NCBI RefSeq assembly: GCF_024347395.1
Contig: NZ_AP025473.1
Location: 1,302,001-1,366,000 of the forward strand
Direction: 5' to 3'
DNA: 64,000 bases
DNA from: Vibrio cortegadensis
GTDB lineage: Bacteria; Pseudomonadota; Gammaproteobacteria; Enterobacterales; Vibrionaceae
Position 1 is the stretch's first letter; the number at the start of each line of letters is the position of its first letter. Under the pieces are notes generated by a model, which was not told the origin of the DNA, searched no databases, and saw only the letters and a program-made list of their open reading frames with translations. Below are positions 45,399 to 55,392 of this stretch, piece after piece. A program made the position numbers and the translations under genes.

Positions 45399-47015
45399 TT
45401 AAAAACTCGACAGATTAACCAACTCTTGAGTGTAACTGTGTTGTGGCGAAGCAAACAGAGACTGCGTGTCACCCTGCTCAATTATCTCCCCATTACGCAT
45501 CACTATCGTGTAGTGGCACAACGATTTAACGACATTAAGATCATGGCTAATAAACAGATAAGTCAAACCATATTTCTGCTGTAAATTTTTCAGAAGATCC
45601 AGTACTTGCGCTTGCACCGTTCGATCCAGTGATGAGGTTGGCTCATCAAGCAAAATAAACTCCGGCTTCAAAATCAGAGCGCGTGCAATGGCAATTCGCT
45701 GGCGTTGTCCTCCAGAAAATTCATTGGGATAGCGATGTCGCGTATTCGGATCTAAATCAACCTCTTTCATCACTTCGCAAATCATGGCATCCAGCGTCTT
45801 TTCATCATGTTCTTGGTGAACTCGTAACCCTTCTCCGATGACTTGAGCCACTGACATTCTCGGGTTCAGCGCCGAAAATGGATCTTGAAAGACAACCTGC
45901 ATTCGACTTCGAAATGGCAACATCCCTTTTCTGTCTAACCCTTGCAGTTCACTGCCTTGAAACGATATTGAACCTTCACTTTTCAATAACTTGAGGATAG
46001 CCATACCTGTTGTTGATTTACCTGAACCACTCTCTCCAACCAAGCCGATAGAGTGACCTTTACGCAAATCGAAGTGCATATCCGTCACGGCTTTGATATG
46101 AGAAACCACTCGTTTGAATATTCCTCCGGTAATGGGGAACCATACTCGTAGCTGGCTTACATCAAGCAAAGATGGTGCATCAACTTCAACATCAACCGGC
46201 AAGCCTCGTGGATCAGAATTAATCAGCTTCTGCGTGTACGGGTGAGAAGGGGCCGCAAAAACGGTTTTGCACTCTCCAATTTCAACCACTTCTCCCTCTT
46301 TCATTACCGCAACTCTGTCAGCGATTCGGCGCACAATACTCAAATCGTGGGTGATAAACAGCATTGCCATACCCAACTCTTGTTGCAAGTTTTTAAGTAA
46401 ATCTAAGATCTGAGCCTGTACCGATACATCTAATGCGGTGGTCGGTTCATCGGCAATTAATAGCTCAGGTTCATTGATCAGTGCCATCGCAATCATTACG
46501 CGCTGACGCTCTCCGCCCGATAACTCATGCGGGTACGCATTTATTTTTTGCGCTGAGTGACGAATCCCCACTTTATCTAACCAAGAAATCGCCAACTCTT
46601 CTGCTTTCTTTGTGCGCATACCACGGTGAATGGCTAATGTTTCAACTAACTGCTTCCCAATCTTATGTAGTGGGTTCAGTGACACCATCGGCTCTTGGAA
46701 AATCATCCCGATGCGCCCGCCACGAATTCCTCGCAACTGTCGCTCTGAGCAACTCAGAATATCGGTACCATCAAAAGTAATACTGCCCGATAAGTAGTGA
46801 GACGAACCTTTAGGAAGCAATTTTAATACTGAGTTTGCGGTGACCGACTTACCCGAACCACTCTCACCTACGAGCGCGAGCGTCTCCCCTCGCTTTATGC
46901 TCAACGAAACGTCGTGTGTCACTTGATCAATACGGTTGTCTCTACCAAACCCAACCGATAGCTTATCAATCGTTAACACCGTTTTTTGAGAATTGTCATT
47001 CATCATTCTGATCAT
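45399..47015 (-). CDS. yejF: Peptide ABC transporter, fused double ATP-binding protein (YejF)
   Basis: The 538-residue protein has two complete ABC domains. Domain 1 has Walker A GESGSGKSV, LSGGERQR and LLIADEPTTALDV; domain 2 has GESGSGKST, FSGGQRQR and ILLDEPTSSLDR. It powers the YejABEF peptide importer (microcin C uptake in E. coli). It overlaps the yejE stop by four bases. Alternative Met codons occur at residues 4 and 5. It is the last gene of the operon. Confidence 0.95.
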   Translation of the reverse strand: MIRMMNDNSQKTVLTIDKLSVGFGRDNRIDQVTHDVSLSIKRGETLALVGESGSGKSVTANSVLKLLPKGSSHYLSGSITFDGTDILSCSERQLRGIRGGRIGMIFQEPMVSLNPLHKIGKQLVETLAIHRGMRTKKAEELAISWLDKVGIRHSAQKINAYPHELSGGERQRVMIAMALINEPELLIADEPTTALDVSVQAQILDLLKNLQQELGMAMLFITHDLSIVRRIADRVAVMKEGEVVEIGECKTVFAAPSHPYTQKLINSDPRGLPVDVEVDAPSLLDVSQLRVWFPITGGIFKRVVSHIKAVTDMHFDLRKGHSIGLVGESGSGKSTTGMAILKLLKSEGSISFQGSELQGLDRKGMLPFRSRMQVVFQDPFSALNPRMSVAQVIGEGLRVHQEHDEKTLDAMICEVMKEVDLDPNTRHRYPNEFSGGQRQRIAIARALILKPEFILLDEPTSSLDRTVQAQVLDLLKNLQQKYGLTYLFISHDLNVVKSLCHYTIVMRNGEIIEQGDTQSLFASPQHSYTQELVNLSSF

Positions 47016-48067
47016 CCTTGCTGATGCGGATCAAAAGCATCGCGAACGGCTTCACCAACGAAAACCAACAGCGTGAGCATTAAAGATAAGATGGCAAAGG
47101 CAGAGAGCCCGAGCCATGGTGCCTGTAGGTTCGATTTACCTTGCGCTAATAACTCGCCAAGCGATGGAGAGCCAGCAGGCAGGCCAAAACCTAAGAAATC
47201 TAAAGAGGTTAACGTGGTGACAGATCCAGACAATATAAAAGGCATCATGGTTAGAGAAGCCACCATTGCGTTAGGTAACATATGCCGCAACATAATCCGC
47301 TTATCGTCGACTCCCATCGCCAATGCCGCCCGTACGTAATCAAAATTTCGGCAACGCAAGAATTCCGCCCGAACAATACCCACTAAACTCATCCAGCTAA
47401 ACAACACCATGATCCCAAGTAACCACCAGAAATTCGGCTCCACAAAGCTCGATAAAATAATCAACAAAAACAGGGTTGGCATGCCAGACCATACTTCAAT
47501 AAAGCGCTGCCCCATCAAGTCAATCCATCCGCCGTAATAGCCTTGTGTCGCCCCTACCACCACGCCAATGACACTTGAAACAATCGTTAGTACAAATCCA
47601 AACAGCACTGATATACGAAAACCATAGATGATCCGAGCAAGTACATCTCGCCCTTTATCATCGGTCCCCAACCAGTTTGTCCCATCAGGCGCAGAAGGCA
47701 CCGCGCTACCAATATCATAATTTATCGTATCGTAACTAAACCGGATGAGAGGCCAAATGATCGTGCCATTTTCTTCTATCAACTCAATCACATAAGGATC
47801 GGTATAGTCGGCTTCTGTTTCAAACTCGCCACCAAATTCGGTTTCAGCATACTGATTAACAATCGGTAAATACCAACCGCTGTTATATTCCACCAGCAGA
47901 GGTTTATCATTTGCGACCAATTCAGCAAACAAGCTAAAAATGAAGAGTGCAGAGAAAATCCAGAGTGACCAATAGCCGCGACGGTTGGCTTTAAATCGAG
48001 CAATTCTTGCCTGTGTTAGAGGGTTTTTAGGTTGTAATAGGCCGTATTTTCCGACTAGAAAACTCAT
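47012..48067 (-). CDS. yejE: Peptide ABC transporter permease YejE
   Basis: The 351-residue OppC-type permease has a TM helix after a basic N terminus, a long periplasmic insert (about 55-130) and five further TM helices. The coupling loop reads ALAMGVDDKRIMLRHMLPNA. The N-terminal region contains the GTDDKGRDVLARIIYGFRIS block. It pairs with YejB and is one base from yejB. Confidence 0.93.
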   Translation of the reverse strand: MSFLVGKYGLLQPKNPLTQARIARFKANRRGYWSLWIFSALFIFSLFAELVANDKPLLVEYNSGWYLPIVNQYAETEFGGEFETEADYTDPYVIELIEENGTIIWPLIRFSYDTINYDIGSAVPSAPDGTNWLGTDDKGRDVLARIIYGFRISVLFGFVLTIVSSVIGVVVGATQGYYGGWIDLMGQRFIEVWSGMPTLFLLIILSSFVEPNFWWLLGIMVLFSWMSLVGIVRAEFLRCRNFDYVRAALAMGVDDKRIMLRHMLPNAMVASLTMMPFILSGSVTTLTSLDFLGFGLPAGSPSLGELLAQGKSNLQAPWLGLSAFAILSLMLTLLVFVGEAVRDAFDPHQQG

Positions 48068-48068
48068 G

Positions 48069-49157
48069 CTAACGTGCCTCGAAATCGATACGCGGATCGA
48101 CCCACGTATAAGTCAAATCAGAAATAATACTCAATAGGAGTCCAAGCAGAGTCATTATGTACAAAGAGCTAAAAACTACTGGGTAGTCACGCTGTATGGT
48201 CGATTCAAAGCCAAGCAAGCCAATACCTTCAAGTGAAAACATCACTTCAATAAGCATTGAACCAGTAAAGAAAATACTGATGAATGCACTTGGGAATCCG
48301 GCAATAATAATCAGCATCGCATTACGGAAAACGTGCTTATAGAGAATACTGCTCTCATCCAAACCTTTTGCCCGAGCGGTCACTACATATTGCTTGTTGA
48401 TCTCATCAAGAAATGAGTTTTTAGTGAGCATACTCAATGTGGCAAAACCACCAATTACCATGGCAAAGATAGGCAAGGCTAAGTGCCAAAAGTAATCGAT
48501 GATTTGTTGATACCAATTTAACTGTTCAAAATTACTCGACACTAAGCCGCGCAACGGAAACCAACTAAAATAGTTACCACTGGCAAATAAGATGATCAAA
48601 ATAATGGCGAACAAAAAACCGGGGATCGCATAACCGATGATCACCATGGCACTGGACCAGATATCAAAACGAGATCCGTGATGAATGGCTTTCATGATCC
48701 CTAATGGAATCGAGATTAAATAGATAATTAAAGTGCTCCATAGCCCTAATGAGATAGAGACAGGAAGCCGGTCTTTAATCAAATCAATGACGTTTCCGCC
48801 TTTGAACAAACTTTGCCCAAAGTTAAAAGTGGCGTAATTTTTCAGCATGTCAAAGTAGCGAGCATGAATCGGTTTATCGAAACCAAACTGCTTTTTTATC
48901 TCTTCAACCACTTCAGGATCTAAACCGCGAGAGCCTTTATACCCGGAAGATGACACCTCATCTCCTGCGCCTAAATCCACCTCTTTACCGCCACCGCTAA
49001 AACGCTCCATGATACCGGAGTTATGTCCTTCCATCTGCGCGATAGCCTGCTCAACAGGCCCACCTGGTGCAATCTGAATGATGAAGAAGTTGATGGTGAT
49101 GATGGCCCACAATGTAGGCACTACCAGCAGTAGCCTTCGAAATATATACGCTGCCAT
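48069..49157 (-). CDS. yejB: Peptide ABC transporter permease YejB
   Basis: The 362-residue OppB-type permease has an N-terminal TM helix (AYIFRRLLLVVPTLWAIITINF), the YejB-specific Gly/Ser-rich periplasmic insert at about 45-90, and then five TM helices. The coupling loop is TARAKGLDESSILYKHVFRNA. Length matches E. coli YejB (364). It lies 12 bp downstream of yejA. Confidence 0.94.
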   Translation of the reverse strand: MAAYIFRRLLLVVPTLWAIITINFFIIQIAPGGPVEQAIAQMEGHNSGIMERFSGGGKEVDLGAGDEVSSSGYKGSRGLDPEVVEEIKKQFGFDKPIHARYFDMLKNYATFNFGQSLFKGGNVIDLIKDRLPVSISLGLWSTLIIYLISIPLGIMKAIHHGSRFDIWSSAMVIIGYAIPGFLFAIILIILFASGNYFSWFPLRGLVSSNFEQLNWYQQIIDYFWHLALPIFAMVIGGFATLSMLTKNSFLDEINKQYVVTARAKGLDESSILYKHVFRNAMLIIIAGFPSAFISIFFTGSMLIEVMFSLEGIGLLGFESTIQRDYPVVFSSLYIMTLLGLLLSIISDLTYTWVDPRIDFEAR

Positions 49158-49169
49158 GAAACTCTCTTT

Positions 49170-50990
49170 CTATTGACGTTTTTCAGGAAGTTTCGCGGCT
49201 TTCTGTTTGGAAACCCACCATGTATCAATCCCTAAATCATATTCAGGCAGTATTTCTGGGCGTTCAAACTTGTCCCAACTGGCCACACGATACTCGCCAA
49301 CAAACCATTGAGGGATAATGTAGTGATTCCACTGCAAAACTCTATCCAGCGCACGGCCTAACGATAGCAGTTTTTCAGGATCTTCCTGACTGTTTGAAAT
49401 TTGTTCTGTTAATGCGTCAACAGCAGGATCCATCACACCAGCGGTGTTGTAGGTTGAATCAATAAAATGAGAATTCCAGATAATCATTAAGTTTGAACTT
49501 GGGTATGGGTTCGCTGAGTACGTTGATGACACCATGTCAAAATCACGATCGCGTAAACGTTTTATGTACTGAGTGGTATCCACCGTTCGGATTCGCATAT
49601 CAATGCCCATCAGCTTCATATTTTTCTGAACAGGTGTCGCGATACGTTCTGTGGTCGGGCTATAAATCAAAAACTCGAAAGACAGTGGCTCTCCAGTTTT
49701 CTTATTGGTCATCACTTTGTTTTTCAGCTCCCACCCTGCCGCTTTAAGTAACTTAAACGCAGTACGCAATTGTGGACGGATACGACCGGAACCATTCGTC
49801 ACTGGCGGCTGATACTCTTGAGTAAACACTTGCGCTGGAATCGCATCTTTTAATGGATTTAAGATCTTTAATTCAGCGTCTGACGGTAAGCCTTTCGCTT
49901 CGTAATCTGTATTTTGGAAAAAGCTCCGAGTGCGAGAATACTGCCCGTAGAACATGTTTTTATTCATCCACTCAAAATCCATAGCGTAAGTTAACGCTTC
50001 TCTCACCTTCGGATCTTTAAACATTTCTCGTTGCGTGTTGAATACAAATGCCTGAGTACTTTCCGGCTTCTGGTGCTGGATCTCCTCTTTTTTTATGAAG
50101 CCTTTGTCGAAATTCACACCTGTATATGAGTTCGCCCAAAACTTGGCTGAATTCTCTTGGCGAAAATCGAACTCCCCCGCTTTAAACGCTTCTAACATAA
50201 CCGTGTCATCACGATAATAGTCATACTGTATTTGCTTGAAGTTATTACGCCCAATATTGACGGGAAGATCCGCCGCCCAATAGTCATCTACCAAAGAGTA
50301 AGTCACGCTTTGGCCCAGTTTGTAGCCTGTAATGTTATACGCTGAACTACCTACAGGAGGTTCCATGAGCGGTTCATTGAATTTTTTATCTTGCCAAAAG
50401 TGTTTAGGCAGTACACGGGTGCCTTGAGCAAAGCTGAACAACTTTTCTCGATTCGGTTCTTCCATTTCAATGCGAACCACCAGATCCGATTTAGCCACCA
50501 CTGACTTTATCTGCTTATAGTAAGAGCGATATTGCGGAACACCTTCACTCATGAATTTATCGAAGGTGAACGCCACATCGTGAGCAGTGATCGGCTGTCC
50601 ATCATGGAATTTCGCTTTGGGATTAATCTCAATTTCCATCCAAGTATAATCGTCGGAGTAGCGAACTTTAGAGGTGATCAGTGGATAGTAGGCGTCGATT
50701 TCATCGGCAGGAGAAAACATCAAGGTATCGTACAGTTCACCACTCTTTGCCGCCGCAACACCACGCGAGGCAAAACGGTTGAAGTTGTCATAAGTACCAA
50801 CTTGACCATAAGTGACATTGCCATATTTAGGGGCGTTGGGATTAACGTATTCGAAATGGCTAAATTCCGCTGGATATTTTGCCACTCCAAAACCAACAAG
50901 TTGCGTGGTTTCGATAATGTTTGCGGCAAAAACGGTTGAACTCAGAATGCTGACAGCAGCGCCGACAATAAAACGATTCCACTTTACCAT
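49170..50990 (-). CDS. yejA: Peptide-binding protein YejA
   Basis: The 606-residue SBP family 5 protein has a signal peptide (about 1-22, ending VFA-AN), a NAPKYGNVTYGQVGTYDNFNRF segment and then IEINPKAKFHDGQPITAHDVAFTFDK, which is typical of oligopeptide-binding proteins. It is the first gene of yejABEF and the size of E. coli YejA (604). It delivers oligopeptides to YejBE in the inner membrane. Confidence 0.94.
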   Translation of the reverse strand: MVKWNRFIVGAAVSILSSTVFAANIIETTQLVGFGVAKYPAEFSHFEYVNPNAPKYGNVTYGQVGTYDNFNRFASRGVAAAKSGELYDTLMFSPADEIDAYYPLITSKVRYSDDYTWMEIEINPKAKFHDGQPITAHDVAFTFDKFMSEGVPQYRSYYKQIKSVVAKSDLVVRIEMEEPNREKLFSFAQGTRVLPKHFWQDKKFNEPLMEPPVGSSAYNITGYKLGQSVTYSLVDDYWAADLPVNIGRNNFKQIQYDYYRDDTVMLEAFKAGEFDFRQENSAKFWANSYTGVNFDKGFIKKEEIQHQKPESTQAFVFNTQREMFKDPKVREALTYAMDFEWMNKNMFYGQYSRTRSFFQNTDYEAKGLPSDAELKILNPLKDAIPAQVFTQEYQPPVTNGSGRIRPQLRTAFKLLKAAGWELKNKVMTNKKTGEPLSFEFLIYSPTTERIATPVQKNMKLMGIDMRIRTVDTTQYIKRLRDRDFDMVSSTYSANPYPSSNLMIIWNSHFIDSTYNTAGVMDPAVDALTEQISNSQEDPEKLLSLGRALDRVLQWNHYIIPQWFVGEYRVASWDKFERPEILPEYDLGIDTWWVSKQKAAKLPEKRQ

Positions 50991-51390
50991 GTATTTCTCC
51001 CTACTCTCTTAGCGATATCCATTACGCACTTGTATTGTTTGTCTTTTATCAGAACGAAAAGTTTCATGCGTAATTTAAGTATAGAGAAAATATAAGGCTA
51101 TGTAATGATTAATAAAATGCTAGCCCATATCTTCGGCTCTTATTGAGTCTTTAATCACATAAAGCCTTTACGCATAAGCCTTGATTGCGTTTTTAGCATG
51201 CAACGCGGCTTCTATTTGAGTGTTTTTTAGGCAGCCATATTCGCTGATATAAGTCATTTTACGAGCATGAACCCTTTTCAATTTTATAAGATTAATGACT
51301 AAACATGGTTTTTAAACCTAAAATGCCGTATGTTGCAAAATGTTACGAAAATTGCCTTTGATTTCATCAGACCCATGCTAAGGAAATTCA
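50991..51390. other. Intergenic region between yejA and the LysE-family gene
   Basis: Four hundred bp of AT-rich DNA that holds the divergent promoters of the two genes. I see no RNA gene, repeat or clear operator. An AAGGAAA ribosome site lies before the LysE-family gene. Confidence 0.4.
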
Positions 51391-52011
51391 ATGAGTTCTA
51401 GCTTACTTTTGGCATTCATCCCGACCTTCTTCTTTGTCTCCATTACTCCGGGAATGTGTATGACCCTTGCGCTTAGCTTGGGCATGAGTGTTGGTTATAA
51501 GCGAACCTTATGGATGATGATTGGCGAATTAGCAGGCGTCGCCGTAGTCTCCATTGCTGCGGTGCTCGGTATTGCTGCGGTGATGCTCAATTACCCTTGG
51601 CTGTTTACTGGATTTAAGATCCTAGGGGCTAGTTACCTATTCTATTTGGGCATTCAAATGTGGCGCTCTAAGGGGAAACTCGCGATCAGTGCTGATACCC
51701 AAAATGTTAAAGTGGGTAAAGATTGGGATTTGGTGGTTCAAGGGTTTGTCACCGCTATCGCCAACCCAAAAGGCTGGGCATTTATGATCTCGCTGCTTCC
51801 GCCATTTATCAACAATGAAGCACCACTGGTACCGCAACTGTCGATTCTTGTCTCTATTATCTTAGTTTCTGAATTTGTGTGCATGACACTCTACGCCACT
51901 GGTGGAAAAGGGTTAAAGCGTGTGCTTGGTCATTCAGAAAATGTACGAGTGATGAACCGAATTTCAGGTAGCTTAATGATGGGTGTCGGGATCTGGCTTT
52001 TTGTGAGTTAA
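51391..52011 (+). CDS. LysE-family amino-acid exporter
   Basis: The 206-residue LysE/RhtB-type permease has about five to six hydrophobic segments and the family opening FFVSITPGMCMTLALSLGMSVG, with KILGASYLFYLGIQMWRSKG further along. It probably exports an amino acid such as homoserine, threonine or leucine; specificity cannot be judged. AAGGAAA precedes the ATG. It is a single gene, divergent from yejA. Confidence 0.88.
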   Translation: MSSSLLLAFIPTFFFVSITPGMCMTLALSLGMSVGYKRTLWMMIGELAGVAVVSIAAVLGIAAVMLNYPWLFTGFKILGASYLFYLGIQMWRSKGKLAISADTQNVKVGKDWDLVVQGFVTAIANPKGWAFMISLLPPFINNEAPLVPQLSILVSIILVSEFVCMTLYATGGKGLKRVLGHSENVRVMNRISGSLMMGVGIWLFVS

Positions 52012-52141
52012 TTGATTAAATAATTATTTATGTGATGAATGGGTCATTTAGGCTCATTCTCTCTCTGCATTGAGTCTAAGTAGTGGTGCAAATACGATAA
52101 ATACGTATAATTCTTATTATCAATCACTTATAAGCTCTTTT

Positions 52142-52603
52142 ATGAAACCACTATTTTTACTGGCTCTTTCGCTATTTATTGCTCAATCTGCTCATGCTGA
52201 AACTCAAGTAATCAAACAAGTTTTTGATATCGAAACTACTGACTTTGATGCCATGTATCAATTCATCCCTGACTATGTCGAAATTGAAGTGGGTGAAAAA
52301 GTTCGTTTTGAAGGTTCGGTTGGTTCTCATACCGCGCACAGCATAAAAGGCATGATCCCTGAAGGGGTAAAACCCATCACTATCGCCTACTCCGATGTAT
52401 CTGAAGTGACGTTCGATAAGCCCGGCGTTTATGGTATTAAATGTAAGGTTCACCACCGATACGGCATGGTTGCTCTGATTGTTGTCGGTGATCCTAGCGG
52501 TAATATTGTTCAAGCTCGTGAGGCTGCGAAGAAACGCGTTAGCCGCCGTGCACAAGATAAAATGCAGGCAATGCTGGATAAAGCTGAAAAGAAAATTCCT
52601 TAA
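52142..52603 (+). CDS. Pseudoazurin-type periplasmic blue-copper protein
   Basis: The 153-residue cupredoxin has a Sec signal peptide (1-20, ending AHA). It carries the pseudoazurin signature: His in AHSIKGMIPEGV, then PGVYGIKCKVHHRYGM, in which Cys, His (Cys+3) and Met (Cys+8) bind the type 1 copper. A Lys/Arg-rich C-terminal extension of about 35 residues follows, longer than usual. The frame is open from 52070, but Met at 52142 starts the signal peptide. It is convergent with the molybdoenzyme operon and ends 90 bp from idrA; it is a plausible electron carrier for that enzyme. Confidence 0.9.
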   Translation: MKPLFLLALSLFIAQSAHAETQVIKQVFDIETTDFDAMYQFIPDYVEIEVGEKVRFEGSVGSHTAHSIKGMIPEGVKPITIAYSDVSEVTFDKPGVYGIKCKVHHRYGMVALIVVGDPSGNIVQAREAAKKRVSRRAQDKMQAMLDKAEKKIP

Positions 52604-52612
52604 TTCAGACAC

Positions 52613-52642
52613 AAAAAAGGTGGCCTCACCACAAGGCCACCA
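52613..52642 (-). terminator. Terminator of the idr-like operon
   Basis: GGTGGCC / GGCCACC stem with an 8-nt loop. On the minus strand it ends in a run of six T, about 50 bp after the idrA-like stop. It lies between convergent genes and may serve both. Confidence 0.85.
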
Positions 52643-52693
52643 ATGACACTCTTTCCCGATGTTATCTCTTTACTACCTAAACCTCGTCATTAC

Positions 52694-55390
52694 CTAAACA
52701 ATGTTTCTAGGTGCAAATGAGAAAGAACGAAACTCAGACTTATATTTGGACTCACCCAGTTTCTTGATCTTCGCGACGCCCATTTTGTAGTTATAGTTAC
52801 CACTGATTTGGTCTACCACTCTTGTGGTTAATGAATTAGAAGGTTGACGCATATCGATCATATTTGCGTACAACGCCCCTTTCTTCACTGCTGGAGTCAC
52901 AATAGCGACAGCCGTCACCGCAGCCTTGTCTAGCTTGATATGCCCATTTTCCATCAATTTGCTGAACTGGAAATCATCTCCATGCACGCCAAGAATGGTA
53001 TCTTTAAAGTTCGCAACACGATCTGAATACATCATCACTTGGTCGCCCGATTCAATGCCGCGAGCTTTCGCATCTTCTGGGTTAATTTCGACCCAGTTTT
53101 CTGGCCAACGCTGAATAACGTAAGCACGACGCTCTACATCATCAAACCCTGATTGCCAGATTTCATTGATACGTCCATTAGAGAACCACAACTCATCCTC
53201 TTTCGGTTGAAGCCATGCATAGAAGTCACTAAATAGATCCCATGGGTGTTTCTGAATATTCACCTTACCTGTCTGGCTATTAAAGCCCGTAAGCTGTTTC
53301 TTCAGAACGTTCGCACCTTGAGGCCCATTCGCTAACCCTTTTTCAGCCAGCGTATCTAAGGTCATTTCTGTATCATGCAGGCGTTTTGTTCCAACCAATT
53401 TCTTCGTATCGTAATTATAGAAAACAGGTCCTTGGATCCCCTCGGTTCCATATTCACGTAACTTCTCATGCAATGTTTTTCCTTCAGCATGAGCGGCGAC
53501 TTTGATCATATTGAAATCTTTACGACTACCACGACTGAAACGCGATGCCTCTTCTGCCACATCATTAGAATTCTGCCAGTCGAAACCGTCATAACCCATA
53601 CGATTAGCCAGTTGAGAAATGATCCACCAATCTGGTTGTGCTTGCCCCGGAGCATCGGCAAATTTTTGATAAAGACGCAAGCGACGCTCACCATTCGCTC
53701 GCATGAAGTCCACTTCGCCCCACGTTGCCGCAGGAAAAACGATGTCGGCAAATTTAGCGCCAATGGGATCTCGCAAGTAGATATCTTGGTTTATCACCAC
53801 CATGCCGCCTGAGTCGGCTCGTTTTTTCAGCGTGTCGATGATCTCTTGCTTATCGTATGAGTAAACCTGATGCGGGTTCGCTGTCGTCAATTCCCAAAAT
53901 TTCTTCTGAAGACCTTGGCTACCACACATCGCTTGGATCCATGTCGTGCCGATAACATGAGCGAAACGAGTATGACCAGAATAGAGATAACGGTCTGTAT
54001 CGATGGCTCTACGGCGGCGGCCCGGTACTTTCTCTGGCGATTTATTTCTCGGTAATTTACCACCCGACTGACCACCACGTTGGTGCCCACCAAATCGGCC
54101 AACCACTTGACCTTCACGACCACCAGCACCCACAACAGTTGCAAGAGTAGAGATCGCATTTGTATTACCAGTGTTATTTGACCAGTAGAACCCTTTTTCG
54201 ATACCAATCGAAGTTTTAGGACGAACCCCATTCACTGGCTTGGCTAACATCTCTGCCGCTTTGTAAATCTTGTCGACATCAATACCTGCCATTTTCGCAG
54301 CGTAGATAGGATCGTACTCTTTCTGTTCTAAATTCCATTTCTTATAGCCTTCAAAGCCATCAGTTTGGAATTTGCCCCAAGTGGTTCGCCACTGCCAAGG
54401 CGTATTACGCGTACCTTGTCCAAAGCCCGAACTGGTTTCCCACTTATTGTTCACCCATTTATTAATCCACTCGCTGTCTTCCCAACCGTTCTCAATGATC
54501 ACACGAAGAATCGCACCGACGACTAAGTTGTCTGAGCCTGGGTTAAGATCAATATGCAACCCGCCCTGCTTCTTCAACCAAGCAATACCAGCGGTTTCAC
54601 GTGGGTTAAGGATCACGGTTTTCATACCGCGCTGAACGGCAGGCATAATGAACTGAGTGAAAATAATGGTTTTGGTTTCGTAAGGGTCAGTACCACAAAT
54701 CATTAAGGTATCAGCCGCGCCCCAATCATCATAACTAGGACCGAAGTTATCAAAACCCGCGTCTCTAAAGCCTGGGGTTGAGGTGACATCCGATGGCGTA
54801 TCATGGAACGAGAAGTTAGCGGTATTGACGTGGCGCAGCGCATATTTTGTGATGGCGTAGGTATTCTCAATATACTGATAAGAATACGTTTTTACGCCAT
54901 AAGCATTGGTACCATGGGTATCGATAACATGACGCCCGACTTCGGCTGCAATGTCCAGCGCAAAGTCCCAAGGAACGGGTTGTAAACTACCTCCAATTCG
55001 AACCAATGGTTGAGTTAAGCGGTCACGAGTTCCGGTTGATGGGTTATATAGTTTCTGCGCGAGTAGCCCGCCACGCATGGAAGAGTCACCGGTTTTGTTT
55101 ACCACCTTACTGTCTTTGTCAGGCACCACCACGATATTATGTGGCTTACCATCATGCATAATCACGTTGTGCTGAGCAGGTGCGACCCAAGCTTGTAAAG
55201 GCGCACTTGGAAAATCAATGCCAAACGCATTTTCACTCGCTTTCATGCCGCCATTTGCTTGCTCTAACGGCCAGCGATAAACGTTGTAGCCACACGCTAC
55301 AATGCAGTAATCACATGCGGTTGTTATTTTCTCTGCATTTTTCGGCGGTAGCGGTGCATGGTCTTCTGGTATATAAAAATTAGTCGTCAT
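52694..55390 (-). CDS. idrA: Arsenite-oxidase/iodate-reductase family molybdopterin subunit (IdrA/AioA-like)
   Basis: The 898-residue protein belongs to the AioA branch of the DMSO-reductase family. It binds bis-MGD molybdenum and a [3Fe-4S] cluster: Cys26, Cys29 and Cys33 are present and Ser104 takes the place of the fourth Cys, as in AioA. His196, Arg432 and His436 match arsenite-binding residues of AioA, but AioA Glu203 is Ser204 here. There is no signal peptide, so export with the Tat-targeted Rieske partner is expected. With two di-heme peroxidases in the operon, this fits iodate reductase IdrA better than arsenite oxidase. An automatic tool may call it arsenite oxidase or arsenate reductase (azurin) large subunit. 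It is the last gene, two bases after idrB. Confidence 0.75.
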   Translation of the reverse strand: MTTNFYIPEDHAPLPPKNAEKITTACDYCIVACGYNVYRWPLEQANGGMKASENAFGIDFPSAPLQAWVAPAQHNVIMHDGKPHNIVVVPDKDSKVVNKTGDSSMRGGLLAQKLYNPSTGTRDRLTQPLVRIGGSLQPVPWDFALDIAAEVGRHVIDTHGTNAYGVKTYSYQYIENTYAITKYALRHVNTANFSFHDTPSDVTSTPGFRDAGFDNFGPSYDDWGAADTLMICGTDPYETKTIIFTQFIMPAVQRGMKTVILNPRETAGIAWLKKQGGLHIDLNPGSDNLVVGAILRVIIENGWEDSEWINKWVNNKWETSSGFGQGTRNTPWQWRTTWGKFQTDGFEGYKKWNLEQKEYDPIYAAKMAGIDVDKIYKAAEMLAKPVNGVRPKTSIGIEKGFYWSNNTGNTNAISTLATVVGAGGREGQVVGRFGGHQRGGQSGGKLPRNKSPEKVPGRRRRAIDTDRYLYSGHTRFAHVIGTTWIQAMCGSQGLQKKFWELTTANPHQVYSYDKQEIIDTLKKRADSGGMVVINQDIYLRDPIGAKFADIVFPAATWGEVDFMRANGERRLRLYQKFADAPGQAQPDWWIISQLANRMGYDGFDWQNSNDVAEEASRFSRGSRKDFNMIKVAAHAEGKTLHEKLREYGTEGIQGPVFYNYDTKKLVGTKRLHDTEMTLDTLAEKGLANGPQGANVLKKQLTGFNSQTGKVNIQKHPWDLFSDFYAWLQPKEDELWFSNGRINEIWQSGFDDVERRAYVIQRWPENWVEINPEDAKARGIESGDQVMMYSDRVANFKDTILGVHGDDFQFSKLMENGHIKLDKAAVTAVAIVTPAVKKGALYANMIDMRQPSNSLTTRVVDQISGNYNYKMGVAKIKKLGESKYKSEFRSFSFAPRNIV

Positions 55391-55392
55391 GA

